A stretch of 64,000 bases of DNA from Actinomadura spongiicola (GCF_003432485.1 NZ_QVNQ01000001.1:930001-994000), one strand, 5' to 3'. Counted from the stretch's first letter, positions 26,821 to 36,341 are shown. Notes: generated by a model not told the origin, from the sequence alone. Translations and numbers: made by a program.

Positions 26821-27480
26821 AAGATCTCCTGACGACGGGTTTTCGAGATCCTGACTACGGTAGTTCCAGGAAGGTTGACCATGATCATGAACCTATGACA
26901 GGTCCCCGTCAAGGTGTCGCCCGCCCGACCACTTCCTCGTGCGATGTCCCCGGTCGGCCATTACTGGACATACAGACCGCCAAATGTCGTCAACTCAATC
27001 GTGCCGCGCCCAGGGATGATCACGATGAGTGCATAAATCGTCGCGCACCAGATACAAACTTCTGATCAGGTGCCGGGCCGGGTGGGCAGCGAGCTTCTTG
27101 TAACAGGTGACCGCGGCGAACAGGTGGCCGTGTCATTCGTGACGGACGAACGAGCGCCGGCAAGGCCAAGGGTGCGCTCGCCCATCCATCGGTACCTGGC
27201 GGTTGACCCTGGCACATCGGCGGCTGAGACGGCGACCGCCGGCGGCGCTCGACAGCTGGTGTATTTTGCCGCCCTACTTGCTTCGGGCGGCCGGATCGGC
27301 GCCGTTCACAAACCTCGACCACCCGACCCATGACCCGAGATTGTGACGGCCCTCATTTCAGGTCCTCGAGTCCCTCGCCCCGGACACCAGTTATTCGATC
27401 AGGCACGGACTGGAGGAACTTCTGGTGACCAATCTCCAGGGCGACGCCGAGACAGAGCGGCGGCGATTTGATTTTGGTGG
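26821..27480. other. Gap with a possible transposase C-terminal relic
   Basis: There is no intact gene in these 660 bases. On the minus strand, around 27040-27200, the frames read GHLFAAVTCYKKLAAHPARH, with a weak resemblance to the C-terminus of IS5-type DDE transposases (FVGIAATLICYRRLA), interrupted by a stop. This is a faint signal only. The left ~150 bases should contain the promoter of the leftward membrane-protein gene. Confidence 0.25.
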
Positions 27481-27870
27481 TCACGCGGGGACGGGAACAG
27501 TCGGTCGTGTGGGCGGCCGTAGGGCGGCGAGAAGTCCGAATGCCGCGAGCGCTGCCAGAGCGAGCAGCGCCTGATCTGCTGCGGGAGAGGACGCCGAGGC
27601 CGTGTGCAACGACGGGCTGGTGGACAGGGACGCTCCCGTCTGCGTCAAGCCGGCGGCTATGGCGATGCCGAGAGTCGGACCCACGTTCATGACGGTCTGT
27701 TCGAGTCCGCCGACGATTCCGGCATGCCCGGGCGGGCGTCACCGACGACGGTTTCGGTGGCGGTGACCATGACGGCGGCGAAACCGGTGCCCTGCATCGC
27801 GAAGCACGCCGCCGGCGGCCCAGCCGGGCGAGGTGAGCTAGCGGCCCGACCGCACCAGCCATTCCGATTG
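27481..27870 (-). pseudogene. Frameshifted C-terminal remnant of an MFS (DHA2-type) transporter
   Basis: Three minus-strand frames together read like the last third of a drug-efflux MFS protein: AIGMAGAVGPLAHLARLGRR, then CFAMQGTGFAAVMVTATETVVGDARPG, then HAGIVGGLEQTVMNVGPTLGIAIAAGLTQ and a final membrane helix (QALLALAALAAFGLLAAL) to a stop at 27481. At least two frame changes are needed, near 27800 and near 27725, and no N-terminal two thirds exist. It is therefore a relic. Its former function was probably proton-driven efflux. Confidence 0.65.
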
Positions 27871-28154
27871 CACGCCGAGGCGGGATGCTTAGGAGTCCTT
27901 GACATTCCCCCAAGGCCAATTGTCTACTTATTCAGTAGGAAAACAAGGTTCGCGCGGTGAAGGAGGCCACATCCTCGGCTGGGAGGAAACCTGGCCTCCC
28001 CGCGTCGCCTCGGCTGTTGAGGCCTTGGCCGGCGCCTTCCCCATGCCACCGGACGCATCGCAAGTTCTGCGGACCGTCACCGACTCCACCACACGATGCC
28101 GAGACACCTGGCTCATGGCGACCCCGAACGCCGCGCCGGAAAGGGAGTAGCTCA

Positions 28155-28739
28155 ATGTCCGTCCTGCCCGAGGTCATCGCCGCCAACGCCGACTACGCCG
28201 CCGAGTTCGGCGACAAGAGCGAGCTGGCGCTGCCGCCCGCCCGCGGCTTCGCCGTCCTCACCTGCATGGACGCCCGCCTCGACCCGGCCAAGTACGCGGG
28301 CCTGTCCGAGGGCGACGCGCACGTCATCCGCAATGCCGGCGGCCGGGCCAGCGACGACGCCATCCGCTCCCTGGTCATCTCCTACAAGCTGCTCGGCACC
28401 AAAGAATGGTTCGTCATCCACCACAGCGACTGCGGCATGGAGTTCTTCACCGACGAGGTCATCCGCGGCCTGCTCGCCAACAGCCTGGAGACCGCGGCGC
28501 TCGGCCCGGACGGCTTCCACGACGTCGGCACCGGCCCCGGCTCGGCCGAGGGCGACTACATCGACTGGCTCACCATCTCCGACCAGGAGACGAGCGTGAC
28601 CGAGGACGTCCGGCGCATCCGCAACCACCCGCTGGTCCCGTCCCGCATCCCCATCTACGGCTACATCTACGACGTCAAGAGCGGCCTCCTGGTCGAAGTC
28701 CCGTCCGCCACCGCCGCGGGCGCCGCCGTCTCCGATTGA
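28155..28739 (+). CDS. Beta-class carbonic anhydrase
   Basis: A 194-residue enzyme that should interconvert CO2 and bicarbonate in the cytoplasm. Zinc ligands are visible: Cys in [15 protein letters not shown] (with the Asp-Arg dyad), and His and Cys in [32 protein letters not shown] and GLLVEV near the C-terminus are family landmarks. The length suits the short actinobacterial subclass (~165-200). ATG 28155 follows AAGGGAG at 28141-28147; longer readings lack a site. A terminator hairpin follows at 28829. The 285 bases between the MFS relic and this gene hold nothing else recognisable. Confidence 0.92.
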   Translation: MSVLPEVIAANADYAAEFGDKSELALPPARGFAVLTCMDARLDPAKYAGLSEGDAHVIRNAGGRASDDAIRSLVISYKLLGTKEWFVIHHSDCGMEFFTDEVIRGLLANSLETAALGPDGFHDVGTGPGSAEGDYIDWLTISDQETSVTEDVRRIRNHPLVPSRIPIYGYIYDVKSGLLVEVPSATAAGAAVSD

Positions 28740-28828
28740 ACCTGCCTTGGGACGGCGGCGAACACGGGCACGCACGGTTGCTGATCATCTGATCCCTCGA
28801 CCCGAGGACGGTGCCGAACAAATGCGCT

Positions 28829-28864
28829 GGGCCCGGTGCCGAGCGAGATCTCGACACCGGGCCC
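28829..28864 (+). terminator. Intrinsic terminator after the carbonic anhydrase gene
   Basis: GGGCCCGGTG (28829-28838) pairs perfectly with CACCGGGCCC (28855-28864). An inner CGAG/CTCG pair extends the stem after one mismatch. It begins 90 bases after the stop codon and is GC-rich with only a short T stretch, as is usual in actinomycetes. Confidence 0.6.
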
Positions 28865-28935
28865 TTGCCGTGCTCTCGAAGGACCATGAACAATGCCGCC
28901 TGAACTGATCGCCCAACGCTTGACCAGGAGTGCGC

Positions 28936-29409
28936 GTGCCGGGACGTGAGCCGCCACCATCTGAACGAGAGGCGGCTCCCGTCCTGACAGGGGGCAAGGC
29001 GAGACGGGTCGCCAACACTGTGGGCGTGGCGGCGTGGATCCTGGGGCTGTTCGCCTTCCTGGCCAGTGGGCTCGGGGTGGGACCGGTTTTGGTGGGCGTC
29101 ACGGCGGCGGTGGGAGAGCCGGCGAAAGCCGTCGTCGAGCACTGCGCCAACACTGACCGGAGCCGCTCGCTGCAAGCCGACTGCGAGGGCACCTGGGTCA
29201 CCGCGGATGGGGCGCGATCGTCCGGCCACATCTCTGGGGTCGGTTCACGCGACATCGATGAAGAGGTGCCGGTCCGTGTGGGGCCGTTCGGTCCCTACAA
29301 GATGCCGGTGAGCGCATACTGGCAGGTCTACGCGCCACTTCCCGCCGTGGGCTGGATCGGTTACCTCCTGGCGCGTCGCCGCCTGCGTAAACCGCGTCCC
29401 GCGGGATGA
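28936..29409 (+). CDS. Two-helix membrane protein, unknown function
   Basis: A 157-residue protein from GTG 28936, which has AGGAG five bases upstream; GTG 28930 is too close to that site. Two membrane helices (VAAWILGLFAFLASGLGVGPVLVG, ~35-58, and a second near VYAPLPAVGWIGYLLA, ~130-145) enclose an outer loop of ~70 residues with two cysteines (EHCANTD, ADCEGTWVTADG) that can form a disulfide. It ends in a short basic cytoplasmic tail (RRRLRKPRP). This looks like a common actinobacterial small membrane protein of unknown role. It is convergent with the MFS gene. Confidence 0.65.
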   Translation: MPGREPPPSEREAAPVLTGGKARRVANTVGVAAWILGLFAFLASGLGVGPVLVGVTAAVGEPAKAVVEHCANTDRSRSLQADCEGTWVTADGARSSGHISGVGSRDIDEEVPVRVGPFGPYKMPVSAYWQVYAPLPAVGWIGYLLARRRLRKPRPAG

Positions 29410-29529
29410 CCGAGCACATCCGTATCGCCGACCCCGCCCACAAGGCCGACCTGCACCAAGCTTGACCGCCGTCCGCCGACGCGTACCCGGTGCGTCGGCT
29501 CGGCCACCGGGCGGTCGGGTCCGCGCACC

Positions 29530-30981
29530 TCAGTGGAGGGCGGGGGCGGACTCCTCCGTGGTGGGGGTGGGGGACGGGGCCGAGTGCCGGGGGAGGGCCA
29601 GGGCGGCGAAGATGCCCGCCAGGGTGAGCCCGGCCGCGATGTAGACCGCGTCGCGCAGGCCACTGGCCGTGGCCGTGTGCAGTGCCTCCCCGGTCAGGTC
29701 GCCGAGACCGGAGGTGGAGACCCCGACCAGGACCGCCAGGCCGATGCTCGTCCCGATCTGTAGGGCGGTGTTGGCCATGCCCCCGGCGGCGCCCTGGTCC
29801 TCGTCGGCGACCCCCGTCCCGGAGGCGCCGAACATGGTCGGGTAGATGGTGCCCATGCCCATCCCGTAGACGATGAGGCCCGCGAGGATCGTCCAGTACG
29901 AGCCGTCGGTGCGCATCCCGGCGGCCAGCATCGCGCCGCCTCCGGAGCCGAGCAGCAGCGCGATGACCAGGGTCGACCGGGCGCCGATGCGGAGGATCAG
30001 CCGTTCGGCGACGAAGTTGGCGATCCCGATCACCACCGAGAGGCTCAGGAAGGCCAGCCCGCCCTGTAGCGCCGAGTAGTCGAGGACGCCCTGGAGGTAG
30101 AGGCTGAGGAAGTAGACGAGGTTCTGCATCGAGATGCCGAAGGTGAGGATCACCAACAGGGCGGCACGGAGGTTGGGGTTGCGGAACATCCGCAGCGGCA
30201 TCAGCGCGTTCCTGGTGCGCGCCTCGATGATGACGAAGGCGGTCAGCAGCGCCGCCGCGAGGACTGCGGAGGCGACGACCTGCGACGCGGTCCAGCCGGT
30301 CTCCGGGCCCTGGGCGATGGCGAACACCAGCAGGGTCAGCCCGGCCGTTCCGGTCAGGGCGCCGGGGATGTCGAAGCCGCGTCCCCGCTCCCGCGGGCCG
30401 TCGGGGTCGAGAAGTACGAACGCGCCCGCGGTGCCCGCGACGACCAGCGGCACGTTCACCAGGAACACCGCCTCCCAGCCGAACGCATGGGTCAGGACGC
30501 CCCCGAGCAGCGCACCCAGGCTCAGCCCGCCCGCGCCGGCCATGGCCCACACGGCCAGCGCCCGGACGCGGTCGGGACCCTCGGTGAATCTGGTGGTGAC
30601 CAGCGAGAGCGTCGCGGGGAACAGCACCGCCCCGCCGACCCCCTGGGCCGCCCGCGCGGCGATCAGCATCGCGGGCGACGTCGCCAGGCCGCCCAGCAGC
30701 GACGCGGCGCCGAACACCAGCATCCCCAGGACGAACATGCGGCGGCGGCCCAGCAGATCGGCCGAGCGCCCGCCCAGCAGCAGGAAACCGCCGAAGAAGA
30801 TGGCGTAGGCGCTGACCACCCACTGGGTGGCGTGGCCGGACAGCCCGACGTCCCGCGCGATGTCGGGCAGCGCCACGTACACGATGGTGAAGTCGAGGGA
30901 GGTGATCAGGCTGGAGAAGGCCAGCAGGCCGAGGACCAGGCGCGCCCGGCTGCCGGTGGCGGTCTTCTCAGGAGAGTTCAT
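29530..30981 (-). CDS. MFS multidrug efflux transporter, DHA2 family (14 TM)
   Basis: A 483-residue transporter. The first helix carries LDFTIVYVALPDIARDVGLSGHATQWVVSAY, the DHA2 (EmrB/QacA) motif D1, and FGGFLLLGGRSADLLGRRRMFVLG is motif A. Motif C follows in the fifth helix (AGAGGLSLGALLGGVLTHAFGWEAVFLVNVP). Fourteen helices are expected. ATG 30981 is used because AAGGAG lies six bases upstream; the reading from 30996 lacks a site. It is transcribed with the FMN reductase gene just upstream and is divergent from the AfsR-like regulator, so regulated export of a drug or metabolite is likely. Confidence 0.92.
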   Translation of the reverse strand: MNSPEKTATGSRARLVLGLLAFSSLITSLDFTIVYVALPDIARDVGLSGHATQWVVSAYAIFFGGFLLLGGRSADLLGRRRMFVLGMLVFGAASLLGGLATSPAMLIAARAAQGVGGAVLFPATLSLVTTRFTEGPDRVRALAVWAMAGAGGLSLGALLGGVLTHAFGWEAVFLVNVPLVVAGTAGAFVLLDPDGPRERGRGFDIPGALTGTAGLTLLVFAIAQGPETGWTASQVVASAVLAAALLTAFVIIEARTRNALMPLRMFRNPNLRAALLVILTFGISMQNLVYFLSLYLQGVLDYSALQGGLAFLSLSVVIGIANFVAERLILRIGARSTLVIALLLGSGGGAMLAAGMRTDGSYWTILAGLIVYGMGMGTIYPTMFGASGTGVADEDQGAAGGMANTALQIGTSIGLAVLVGVSTSGLGDLTGEALHTATASGLRDAVYIAAGLTLAGIFAALALPRHSAPSPTPTTEESAPALH

Positions 30982-31018
30982 GACGGGCTCCTTCACAGAG
31001 TCGGGATCAAGGCTTGGG

Positions 31019-31609
31019 TCATGCCGCGTAGGCGCGTGCGGCGCGGGCGTCGCGCAGGGTGCGCGCCCACCAGGAGAGCTGGTCGATCAGGCTCTCGGCC
31101 GCCGCGCCGCAGCCCGCGGCGTCGATCGGCCGGCCGTGGTCGTCGAACTTGTCCCGGCAGGAGTGGAAGCTGACCGTGTCGTGGACGGTGACGGCGTGGA
31201 GCTCGGCGAAGACCTGCCGGAGGTGTTCGACGGCACGCAGGCCGCCGGAGGCTCCGCCGTAGGAGACGAAGCCGACGGGCTTGGCCCGCCACTCGTCCAC
31301 GAACCAGTCGATGGCCGCCTTGAGCGGGGCGGGGAAGCTGCGGTTGTACTCGGGTGTCACGACCACGAACGCGTCGGCCCGGGCCAACCGCCCGCCCAGC
31401 TCGCGCACCGGCGCGGGCGCGTCGGGGGCGCCCGCCTCGGTGGTGAGGACCCCGGGCAGATCGGTCTCGGCCAGGTCGACGACGTCCAGGGCGAGGTCGG
31501 GATGCCGACCGGCCTCCCCGGCGAACCATCCGGCCACCGTGGGGCCGAACCGGCCGCGCCGTGTGCTTCCGACGATGATGACGATGTTCAGGGGTCCGGC
31601 CGCGGTCAT
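31019..31609 (-). CDS. NADPH-dependent FMN reductase / flavodoxin-like quinone reductase
   Basis: A 196-residue flavodoxin-fold protein of the NADPH-dependent FMN reductase family (PF03358). IVIIVGSTRRGRFGPTVAGWF is the FMN-phosphate loop, FVVVTPEYNRSFPAPLKAAIDWF the family signature, and FVSYGGASGGLRAVEHLR completes the isoalloxazine site. It reduces FMN or quinones, using NAD(P)H, in the cytoplasm. It lies 37 bases upstream of the MFS gene and is the first gene of the leftward operon that faces the SARP regulator. Confidence 0.9.
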   Translation of the reverse strand: MTAAGPLNIVIIVGSTRRGRFGPTVAGWFAGEAGRHPDLALDVVDLAETDLPGVLTTEAGAPDAPAPVRELGGRLARADAFVVVTPEYNRSFPAPLKAAIDWFVDEWRAKPVGFVSYGGASGGLRAVEHLRQVFAELHAVTVHDTVSFHSCRDKFDDHGRPIDAAGCGAAAESLIDQLSWWARTLRDARAARAYAA

Positions 31610-31686
31610 CGCCGCTCCCTTCGAGATCTCGGATCTCCGTCCTGTGCGGTTCGGTGAGCCGAGCCTGCCGACGCGCGCTTACCCGG

Positions 31687-31728
31687 CGCCTACCGCGCGC
31701 TTTCCCCCGGCGGTAGGCGGGGGAAAGC
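31687..31728. promoter_or_regulatory. Interleaved inverted repeats in the divergent promoter region
   Basis: CGCCTACCGC (31687-31696) pairs with GCGGTAGGCG (31710-31719), and GCTTTCCCCC (31699-31708) pairs with GGGGGAAAGC (31719-31728). Both are perfect 10-bp inverted repeats in the order A B A' B'. They lie between the FMN reductase start (31609) and the regulator start (31768), so they are probable binding sites for the regulator. Confidence 0.45.
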
Positions 31729-31767
31729 CGGGCCGGTTCCTGGGAAAGCGACCGTTATCGTGGGGAT

Positions 31768-34700
31768 ATGCGATTCGGGGTGCTCGGGCCGCTGGAGGTG
31801 TGGACGGCGGACGGCGCCCCGGTGGCGATGCGCGGGGCGAAGGTCCGGACGCTGCTGGCCGTCCTGCTCGGGCACGAGGGACGGCCGGTGCCCGTGGACC
31901 GGCTGATCGACGACCTGTGGGGCGCCGCGCCGCCCCGCGACCCGACGGGGGCGCTCCAGGTCAAGGTCTCGCAGCTGCGCCGCATCCTGGACGACGCCGA
32001 GCCGGGCGCCCGGGGCTTGGTGTCCTTCGAGGAGGCACTGGGTTACCGGCTCCGGACGGACGCCGAGGCCGTCGACGCGACGCGGTTCACCGGCCTACTG
32101 GCACGAGCGCGCGAAGCCTCCGATCCGCGGTCCCGGGTGGGCCTGCTGACGGAGGCGCTGCGACTGTGGCGTGGACCGGCCTTCGCCGACTTCGCCGACG
32201 AGGAGTTCGCGCGTCCCGCCATCGCTCTCCTGGAGGAGCAGCGACTCACGGCCGTGGAGGAGCGGGCGGAGGCGAGCCTGCGGATCGGCGGGCATGGCGT
32301 GCCGGCGAGCGAGCTCGGCGAGCTGGGCGACCTGGTCGATCGGTATCCGCTGCGCGAACGGCTCCGCGCCGCGTACATGCGCGTCCTGTACGACAACGGA
32401 CGCCAGGGCGAGGCGCTGGAGACCTACGCCGACCTCCGGGCTCGCCTGCGCGACGAGCTGGGCGCGGACCCCGGTCCGGAGATCGCCGAACTCCACCGCC
32501 GGATCCTCGACCAGGACGCCGCCCTCACCGCGGCGTCCGGGACGCCTCCGCGGACCAACCTCCCCGCGCAGATCACCGAGCTGGTCGGCCGCGACGAGGC
32601 GGTGGCCCGGGTCCGGGCGCTGCTGGAGTCCGCCCGGCTGGTCACGCTCACCGGCCCCGGCGGCGTCGGCAAGACGCGGCTGGCCCTGGAGGCCGCCGCC
32701 GGGGCGATCGACCGTCATCCGGACGGTGTGTGGCTCGTCGAGCTGGCCGGCCTCGACCGCACGGCCGGGGACCGCGAGGGCGACCGGCTGGCGGAGACCG
32801 TGATCGCCGTCCTCGACATCCGTGACGACGCCGCGACGGGCCTGCCGCGTTCCGGCGCGCCCGCCGATCCGGTCGAACGGCTCGCCGGGGTCCTGCGAGG
32901 CCGCCGGTTGCTCCTCGTCCTGGACAACTGCGAGCACGTGATCGACGCGGTCGCCGCGCTGAGCGAGCGGCTGCTGCGGGCGGCGCCGGGGGTCCGGATC
33001 CTCGCCACAGGGCAGGAGCCCCTCGGGCTCGCCGGGGAGTCGGTCTGGCCGGTCCCTCCGCTGGAGTTGCCCTACTCCCCGTCCGACAACGGGCCCGCGA
33101 CCCTCCGGCGGTTCAGCGCCGTCCGGCTGTTCGAGGCGCGGGCCGCGGCCGCCGCGCCGGGGTTCGAGATCGACGCCACCAACGCCCGCGCGGTCGCGTC
33201 GATCTGCCGCCGGTTGGACGGCGTCCCGCTGGCCCTGGAGCTCGCGGCCACCCGCCTGCGGGTGCTGGGCGTCCACGACCTGGCGGAACGGCTCGACGAC
33301 CGGTTCCGGCTGCTGTCGTCCGGGCACCGCGGCGCCCCGGCGCGGCAGCGGACCCTGCGCGCGATGATCGACTGGAGTTGGGAGCCGCTGTCGGAGGCGG
33401 AACGCCTCGTCTTGCGGCGGCTCGCGGTGCACGCCGACGGCTGTGCGCTGGAGGCGGCCGAGGAGGTCTGCGCGGACGGCGGCGACGTGGCGCGCGAGGA
33501 CGTCCTCGACCTGCTGGCCCGCCTCGTCGACCGCTCGATGGTGGTGATGGTCGACGGCCCGGCCGGGACCCGCTACCGGCTGCTGGAATCGGTCGCCGCG
33601 TACGCGTTGGACCGCCTGGAGGAGGCGGGGGAGACCGAGCGGCTCCGCCTGCGGCATCTGACCTTCTACACGGAACTGGCCGAACGGTCGGAGCGGCGGC
33701 TTCGCGGGCCCGACCAGCGGCGGGCGCTTCAGCGGCTGGACGTCGAGCAGGGAAACCTGCGCGGGGCGCTGGAGGAGGCCGTTCAGCGCCGCCGCGCGGA
33801 CCTCGCGCTGCGGCTGGTCAACGCGATGGCCTGGTACTGGTACTTGCGCGGCAGGATCGGCGAAGGGCGGCGCGCGTTCGCGACGGCGCTGGGCGTCGAC
33901 GGCGGGGCGCCCACCGCGCTGAGGGCACGGGCCGAGGCATGGAAGACCGCCCTGGACCTTCTGGGCGAACGGACCACAGAACTCGACACGCCCTCGGAGG
34001 CCATCGCCGATCCGGGCGAGCGGGCCAGAGCGGACTGGTTTCTCAGCGACGTACTCCTCGGCGCCGGGGATCTGGCCCAGAGCCGCGACCTGACGGGCCG
34101 GGCGCTGCCGGTGTTCCGGCGGCTCGGCGACCGCTGGGCGACCGCCGCGGCCCTCGCCACCGAGGCCAACCAGGCACTCGTCCGCGGCGACCTCGGCACG
34201 CTGGACCGGGCCGGATCGGAGAGCCTCGCGATATTCGTCGAGTTGGGAGACCGGTGGGGGCAGGTCCGGGCCACCGATCTGCTCGCCAGGCTCGCGGAGA
34301 TCAAAGGCGACCACCACCGGTCCGCCGCGCTCGTCCGCGGGGCTCTCCGCCTGGCCGAGGAGCTCGGGCTGTGGCTCCAGGTCTCGCTGCTCCACTCCGG
34401 GCTCGGCCGGCTCGCCCTGCTGATGGGCGACCACGCCGAATCGGACCGTCGCCACGAGCGGGGCAGAAGCCTCGCCGCCGAGCACGGCTACCACCCCGGC
34501 GAGGCCTTCGCCCGCACCGGCCTTGCCCTCACCGCCCGCCGGGCGGGCCGCCTCGACGAGGCCGAGTCCCACATGCGCGCCGCCCTCGCCTGGGAACGCG
34601 AGGTGCGGTTCGCGCCGGGCATCACGCTCGCCCTGGCCGAGCTCGGCTTCACCGCGGAGCAGCGCGGGGACGCCGAGGCGGCGGCGGAACTCCACCGGGA

Positions 34701-35004
34701 GGCCCTCGCCGTCGCCCGGGACACCGGCGACCCCCGGGCGATCGCGCTGGCCCTCGAAGGACTGGCCGGCGTGGCGGCCCGCACGGGCGCCCCGGCGGAC
34801 GCCGCACGGCTCCTCGGCGAGGCGACCGCCCTGCGAGAGTCGGCGGGGGCGCCCTTGCCACCCGAAGAACGCGCGGACGTCGACCGCATCACGGAATCGG
34901 CACGATCGGCCGTCGGCGACGAAGCCTTCACCACGGCGTTCACCACGGGCCACAGCCTGACCGTCCACACTCACCAGGGTTCGCACCAACGGGCGGACCA
35001 CTAG
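31768..35004 (+). CDS. AfsR/SARP-type regulator with BTAD, NB-ARC and TPR domains
   Basis: A 1078-residue regulator. Residues ~1-95 form an OmpR-type winged helix (MRFGVLGPLEVWTADGAPVAM, KVRTLLAVLLGHEGRPVPVDRLIDDLWG), then a bacterial transcriptional activation domain (~100-245, ending ELGADPGPEIAELHRRIL). An NB-ARC ATPase follows with Walker A GPGGVGKTRLALE (~297-310), Walker B LLLVLDNCEH, and the GVPLALELAATRLRVL motif. The last ~450 residues are TPR-like repeats. Such proteins control secondary metabolism or export genes in response to a ligand sensed by the TPR/ATPase part. It is divergent from the FMN reductase/MFS operon, its likely target. Confidence 0.93.
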   Translation: MRFGVLGPLEVWTADGAPVAMRGAKVRTLLAVLLGHEGRPVPVDRLIDDLWGAAPPRDPTGALQVKVSQLRRILDDAEPGARGLVSFEEALGYRLRTDAEAVDATRFTGLLARAREASDPRSRVGLLTEALRLWRGPAFADFADEEFARPAIALLEEQRLTAVEERAEASLRIGGHGVPASELGELGDLVDRYPLRERLRAAYMRVLYDNGRQGEALETYADLRARLRDELGADPGPEIAELHRRILDQDAALTAASGTPPRTNLPAQITELVGRDEAVARVRALLESARLVTLTGPGGVGKTRLALEAAAGAIDRHPDGVWLVELAGLDRTAGDREGDRLAETVIAVLDIRDDAATGLPRSGAPADPVERLAGVLRGRRLLLVLDNCEHVIDAVAALSERLLRAAPGVRILATGQEPLGLAGESVWPVPPLELPYSPSDNGPATLRRFSAVRLFEARAAAAAPGFEIDATNARAVASICRRLDGVPLALELAATRLRVLGVHDLAERLDDRFRLLSSGHRGAPARQRTLRAMIDWSWEPLSEAERLVLRRLAVHADGCALEAAEEVCADGGDVAREDVLDLLARLVDRSMVVMVDGPAGTRYRLLESVAAYALDRLEEAGETERLRLRHLTFYTELAERSERRLRGPDQRRALQRLDVEQGNLRGALEEAVQRRRADLALRLVNAMAWYWYLRGRIGEGRRAFATALGVDGGAPTALRARAEAWKTALDLLGERTTELDTPSEAIADPGERARADWFLSDVLLGAGDLAQSRDLTGRALPVFRRLGDRWATAAALATEANQALVRGDLGTLDRAGSESLAIFVELGDRWGQVRATDLLARLAEIKGDHHRSAALVRGALRLAEELGLWLQVSLLHSGLGRLALLMGDHAESDRRHERGRSLAAEHGYHPGEAFARTGLALTARRAGRLDEAESHMRAALAWEREVRFAPGITLALAELGFTAEQRGDAEAAAELHREALAVARDTGDPRAIALALEGLAGVAARTGAPADAARLLGEATALRESAGAPLPPEERADVDRITESARSAVGDEAFTTAFTTGHSLTVHTHQGSHQRADH

Positions 35005-35093
35005 TGCCCGTCCAGGATCGGACGGTCACCGCCTCAGCCAAGAATGGTGCCGCGGCGCCACGCCGTCCTCGCGGCGCTGCGCCGCGTCCTCGC

Positions 35094-35837
35094 CTAACGG
35101 CGCCATGCGCGCACGCCCCGGGGAGCGTCCGGCATCGGCGTGAGTCCGGCGGCCGACAGCTCTTCGGCGAGCCGTTCGTCGGAGATGACGTGGCAGTCGA
35201 ACTCGGCGACCTCCTCGGAGACGAGCCGGTCGCCCTCCCACGTCCGGTACGCGTTCACCCACCGGATCGCCTCGTCACCGACGACGTCCGCCCGGGAGAC
35301 GGTCTCGTACCGGCGGCGTCCCAGAGAGCGCCCGGGGACCACCGACGGCGGCACCGGCTCGGCCTTCTGCGGGTACTGCGCCTCGACGACCAGCACGCCG
35401 CCGGGCCGCAGCATCTCCGCCCAGCGGCTCCACAGCCGTGCCCGCTCGTCCGGAGCGAAGTGCATGATGAGGTTGAAGAACACGACCGCGTCAACGGGAA
35501 CGGGCGGTTCGGCGGTGGCCGCGTCGTCGGCGAGGACGGTCACGCGGCTTTCGGCGTCCGGCAGGCGTGACAGGCGGGTGGCCAGCGCGGCCCGCATGAT
35601 GCGTGCGGGCTCGATCGCGAAAATCTCCGCTTCCGGGGCCAGAAAGCCCAGCATCGCCTCGGTGAAGTGACCCGTCCCGGCCCCGACCTCGGCGACCGCG
35701 CGTGCGTCGCGCACCAGCTCGCGCAGGGCGGCGGCGAGGGAGTCCCAGTGGGCCTGCGGGAGGATCAGGTCGTAGTAGGGGGCGTTGACGGCGTATCCCT
35801 CGCCGCGGTCCGCCCGTCCGGCCTCGTCGATCGTCAT
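35094..35837 (-). CDS. Class I SAM-dependent methyltransferase
   Basis: A 247-residue methyltransferase: motif I VAEVGAGTGHFTEAML, acidic loop AIEPARIMRAAL, VDAVVFFNLIMHF and the post-motif RWAEMLRPGGVLVVEAQYP. No signal or membrane segment is present. The N-terminus (YAVNAPYYDLILP) resembles small-molecule methyltransferases of actinomycete secondary metabolism. It is convergent with the SARP-type regulator and has no obvious operon partner; sequence to its right is decayed. ATG 35837 has AGGAAGG upstream. Confidence 0.88.
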   Translation of the reverse strand: MTIDEAGRADRGEGYAVNAPYYDLILPQAHWDSLAAALRELVRDARAVAEVGAGTGHFTEAMLGFLAPEAEIFAIEPARIMRAALATRLSRLPDAESRVTVLADDAATAEPPVPVDAVVFFNLIMHFAPDERARLWSRWAEMLRPGGVLVVEAQYPQKAEPVPPSVVPGRSLGRRRYETVSRADVVGDEAIRWVNAYRTWEGDRLVSEEVAEFDCHVISDERLAEELSAAGLTPMPDAPRGVRAWRR

Positions 35838-36130
35838 TGGTGGCGTTCCTTCCTGAGTCAGGCCAGTTCGACGCCGGTGACAAGGGCGTCGTCGCGCAGC
35901 GGCGTCAGCGTGTCGAGCACCTCGGCGGCCAGGTGGGCGCCCGGGCGTATCCGCACGGCGAGCAGGTCACAGGCGGTCGCCGCTCGGCGCATAGGAGTTC
36001 GGTGTGTGCAGCACCAGCCGCCGTGGGCCGCCGGACGCCGGATCGCGCCGCACGCCCTGGAACAGCATGGGGCCCCACCAGATCGGCCTCGGCGGCGCCA
36101 ACCGCCGGAACATGGCTTTCCAATGGTGAG
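35838..36130 (-). pseudogene. Decayed coding sequence, family not recognised
   Basis: Two minus-strand frames read as good protein over this stretch. One gives FRRLAPPRPIWWGPMLFQG and RRLVLHTPNSYAP. The next frame continues CDLLAVRIRPGAHLAAEVLD and ends in GVELA at a stop (35858-35860). A frameshift near 35985 separates them. The composition (tryptophan-rich, hydrophobic strands) is unlike random shadow frames, so I read it as the end of a lost gene upstream of the methyltransferase gene. I cannot name its family. Confidence 0.35.
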
Positions 36131-36133
36131 TCG

Positions 36134-36295
36134 TCACCCGACGCCGCCGCGAGCGCGCGGAATCGCCTCGGTGACATGGATGGTGTAGTCGCACAGTTCA
36201 CAAGCCTCCGCCGTGGCCTTGCGGACATGCCGCCGACAGCTCACGGGCCTTCGAGGCAAGGACACCTTCTTTCCGCGCAGGTCGTTGCGGGTCAT
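36134..36295 (-). CDS. Small ORF divergent from a Zur-like box, doubtful
   Basis: A 53-residue frame with a very good start: GAGGAG five bases before ATG 36295. It opens MTRNDLRGKK, a little like Zur-regulated small ribosomal proteins such as L33 (MARNDVRP), but then diverges. It holds CxxxH and CxxC pairs (SCRRHVRK, ACELCDY) that could bind zinc. It may be the frameshifted stub of a zinc-regulated gene or a genuine tiny zinc protein. The Zur-like box at 36329-36341 lies 34 bases upstream. Confidence 0.3.
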   Translation of the reverse strand: MTRNDLRGKKVSLPRRPVSCRRHVRKATAEACELCDYTIHVTEAIPRARGGVG

Positions 36296-36328
36296 CGAAT
36301 CTCCTCTCGACCGCGACACGATGATAGC

Positions 36329-36341
36329 GACAATGATTTTC
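36329..36341. promoter_or_regulatory. Zur-like operator
   Basis: GACAAT-G-ATTTTC is a near-perfect dyad (one mismatch against GAAAAT/ATTTTC) and matches the core of actinobacterial Zur boxes (TGAAAATGATTTTCA). It lies 21 bases before the start of a CobW-type gene remnant, a classic Zur target. It also lies upstream of a divergent small ORF. The match is by eye only. Confidence 0.5.

Noticed and set aside
27040..27200. Possible IS5-type transposase C-terminus on the minus strand
   Set aside because: Only about 20 residues resemble the family and a stop interrupts them; kept as a note, not called as an element.
32095..35001. 968-codon minus-strand frame opposite the SARP regulator
   Set aside because: This is a high-GC antisense shadow; it has no domain signal, while the plus strand encodes a complete four-domain regulator.
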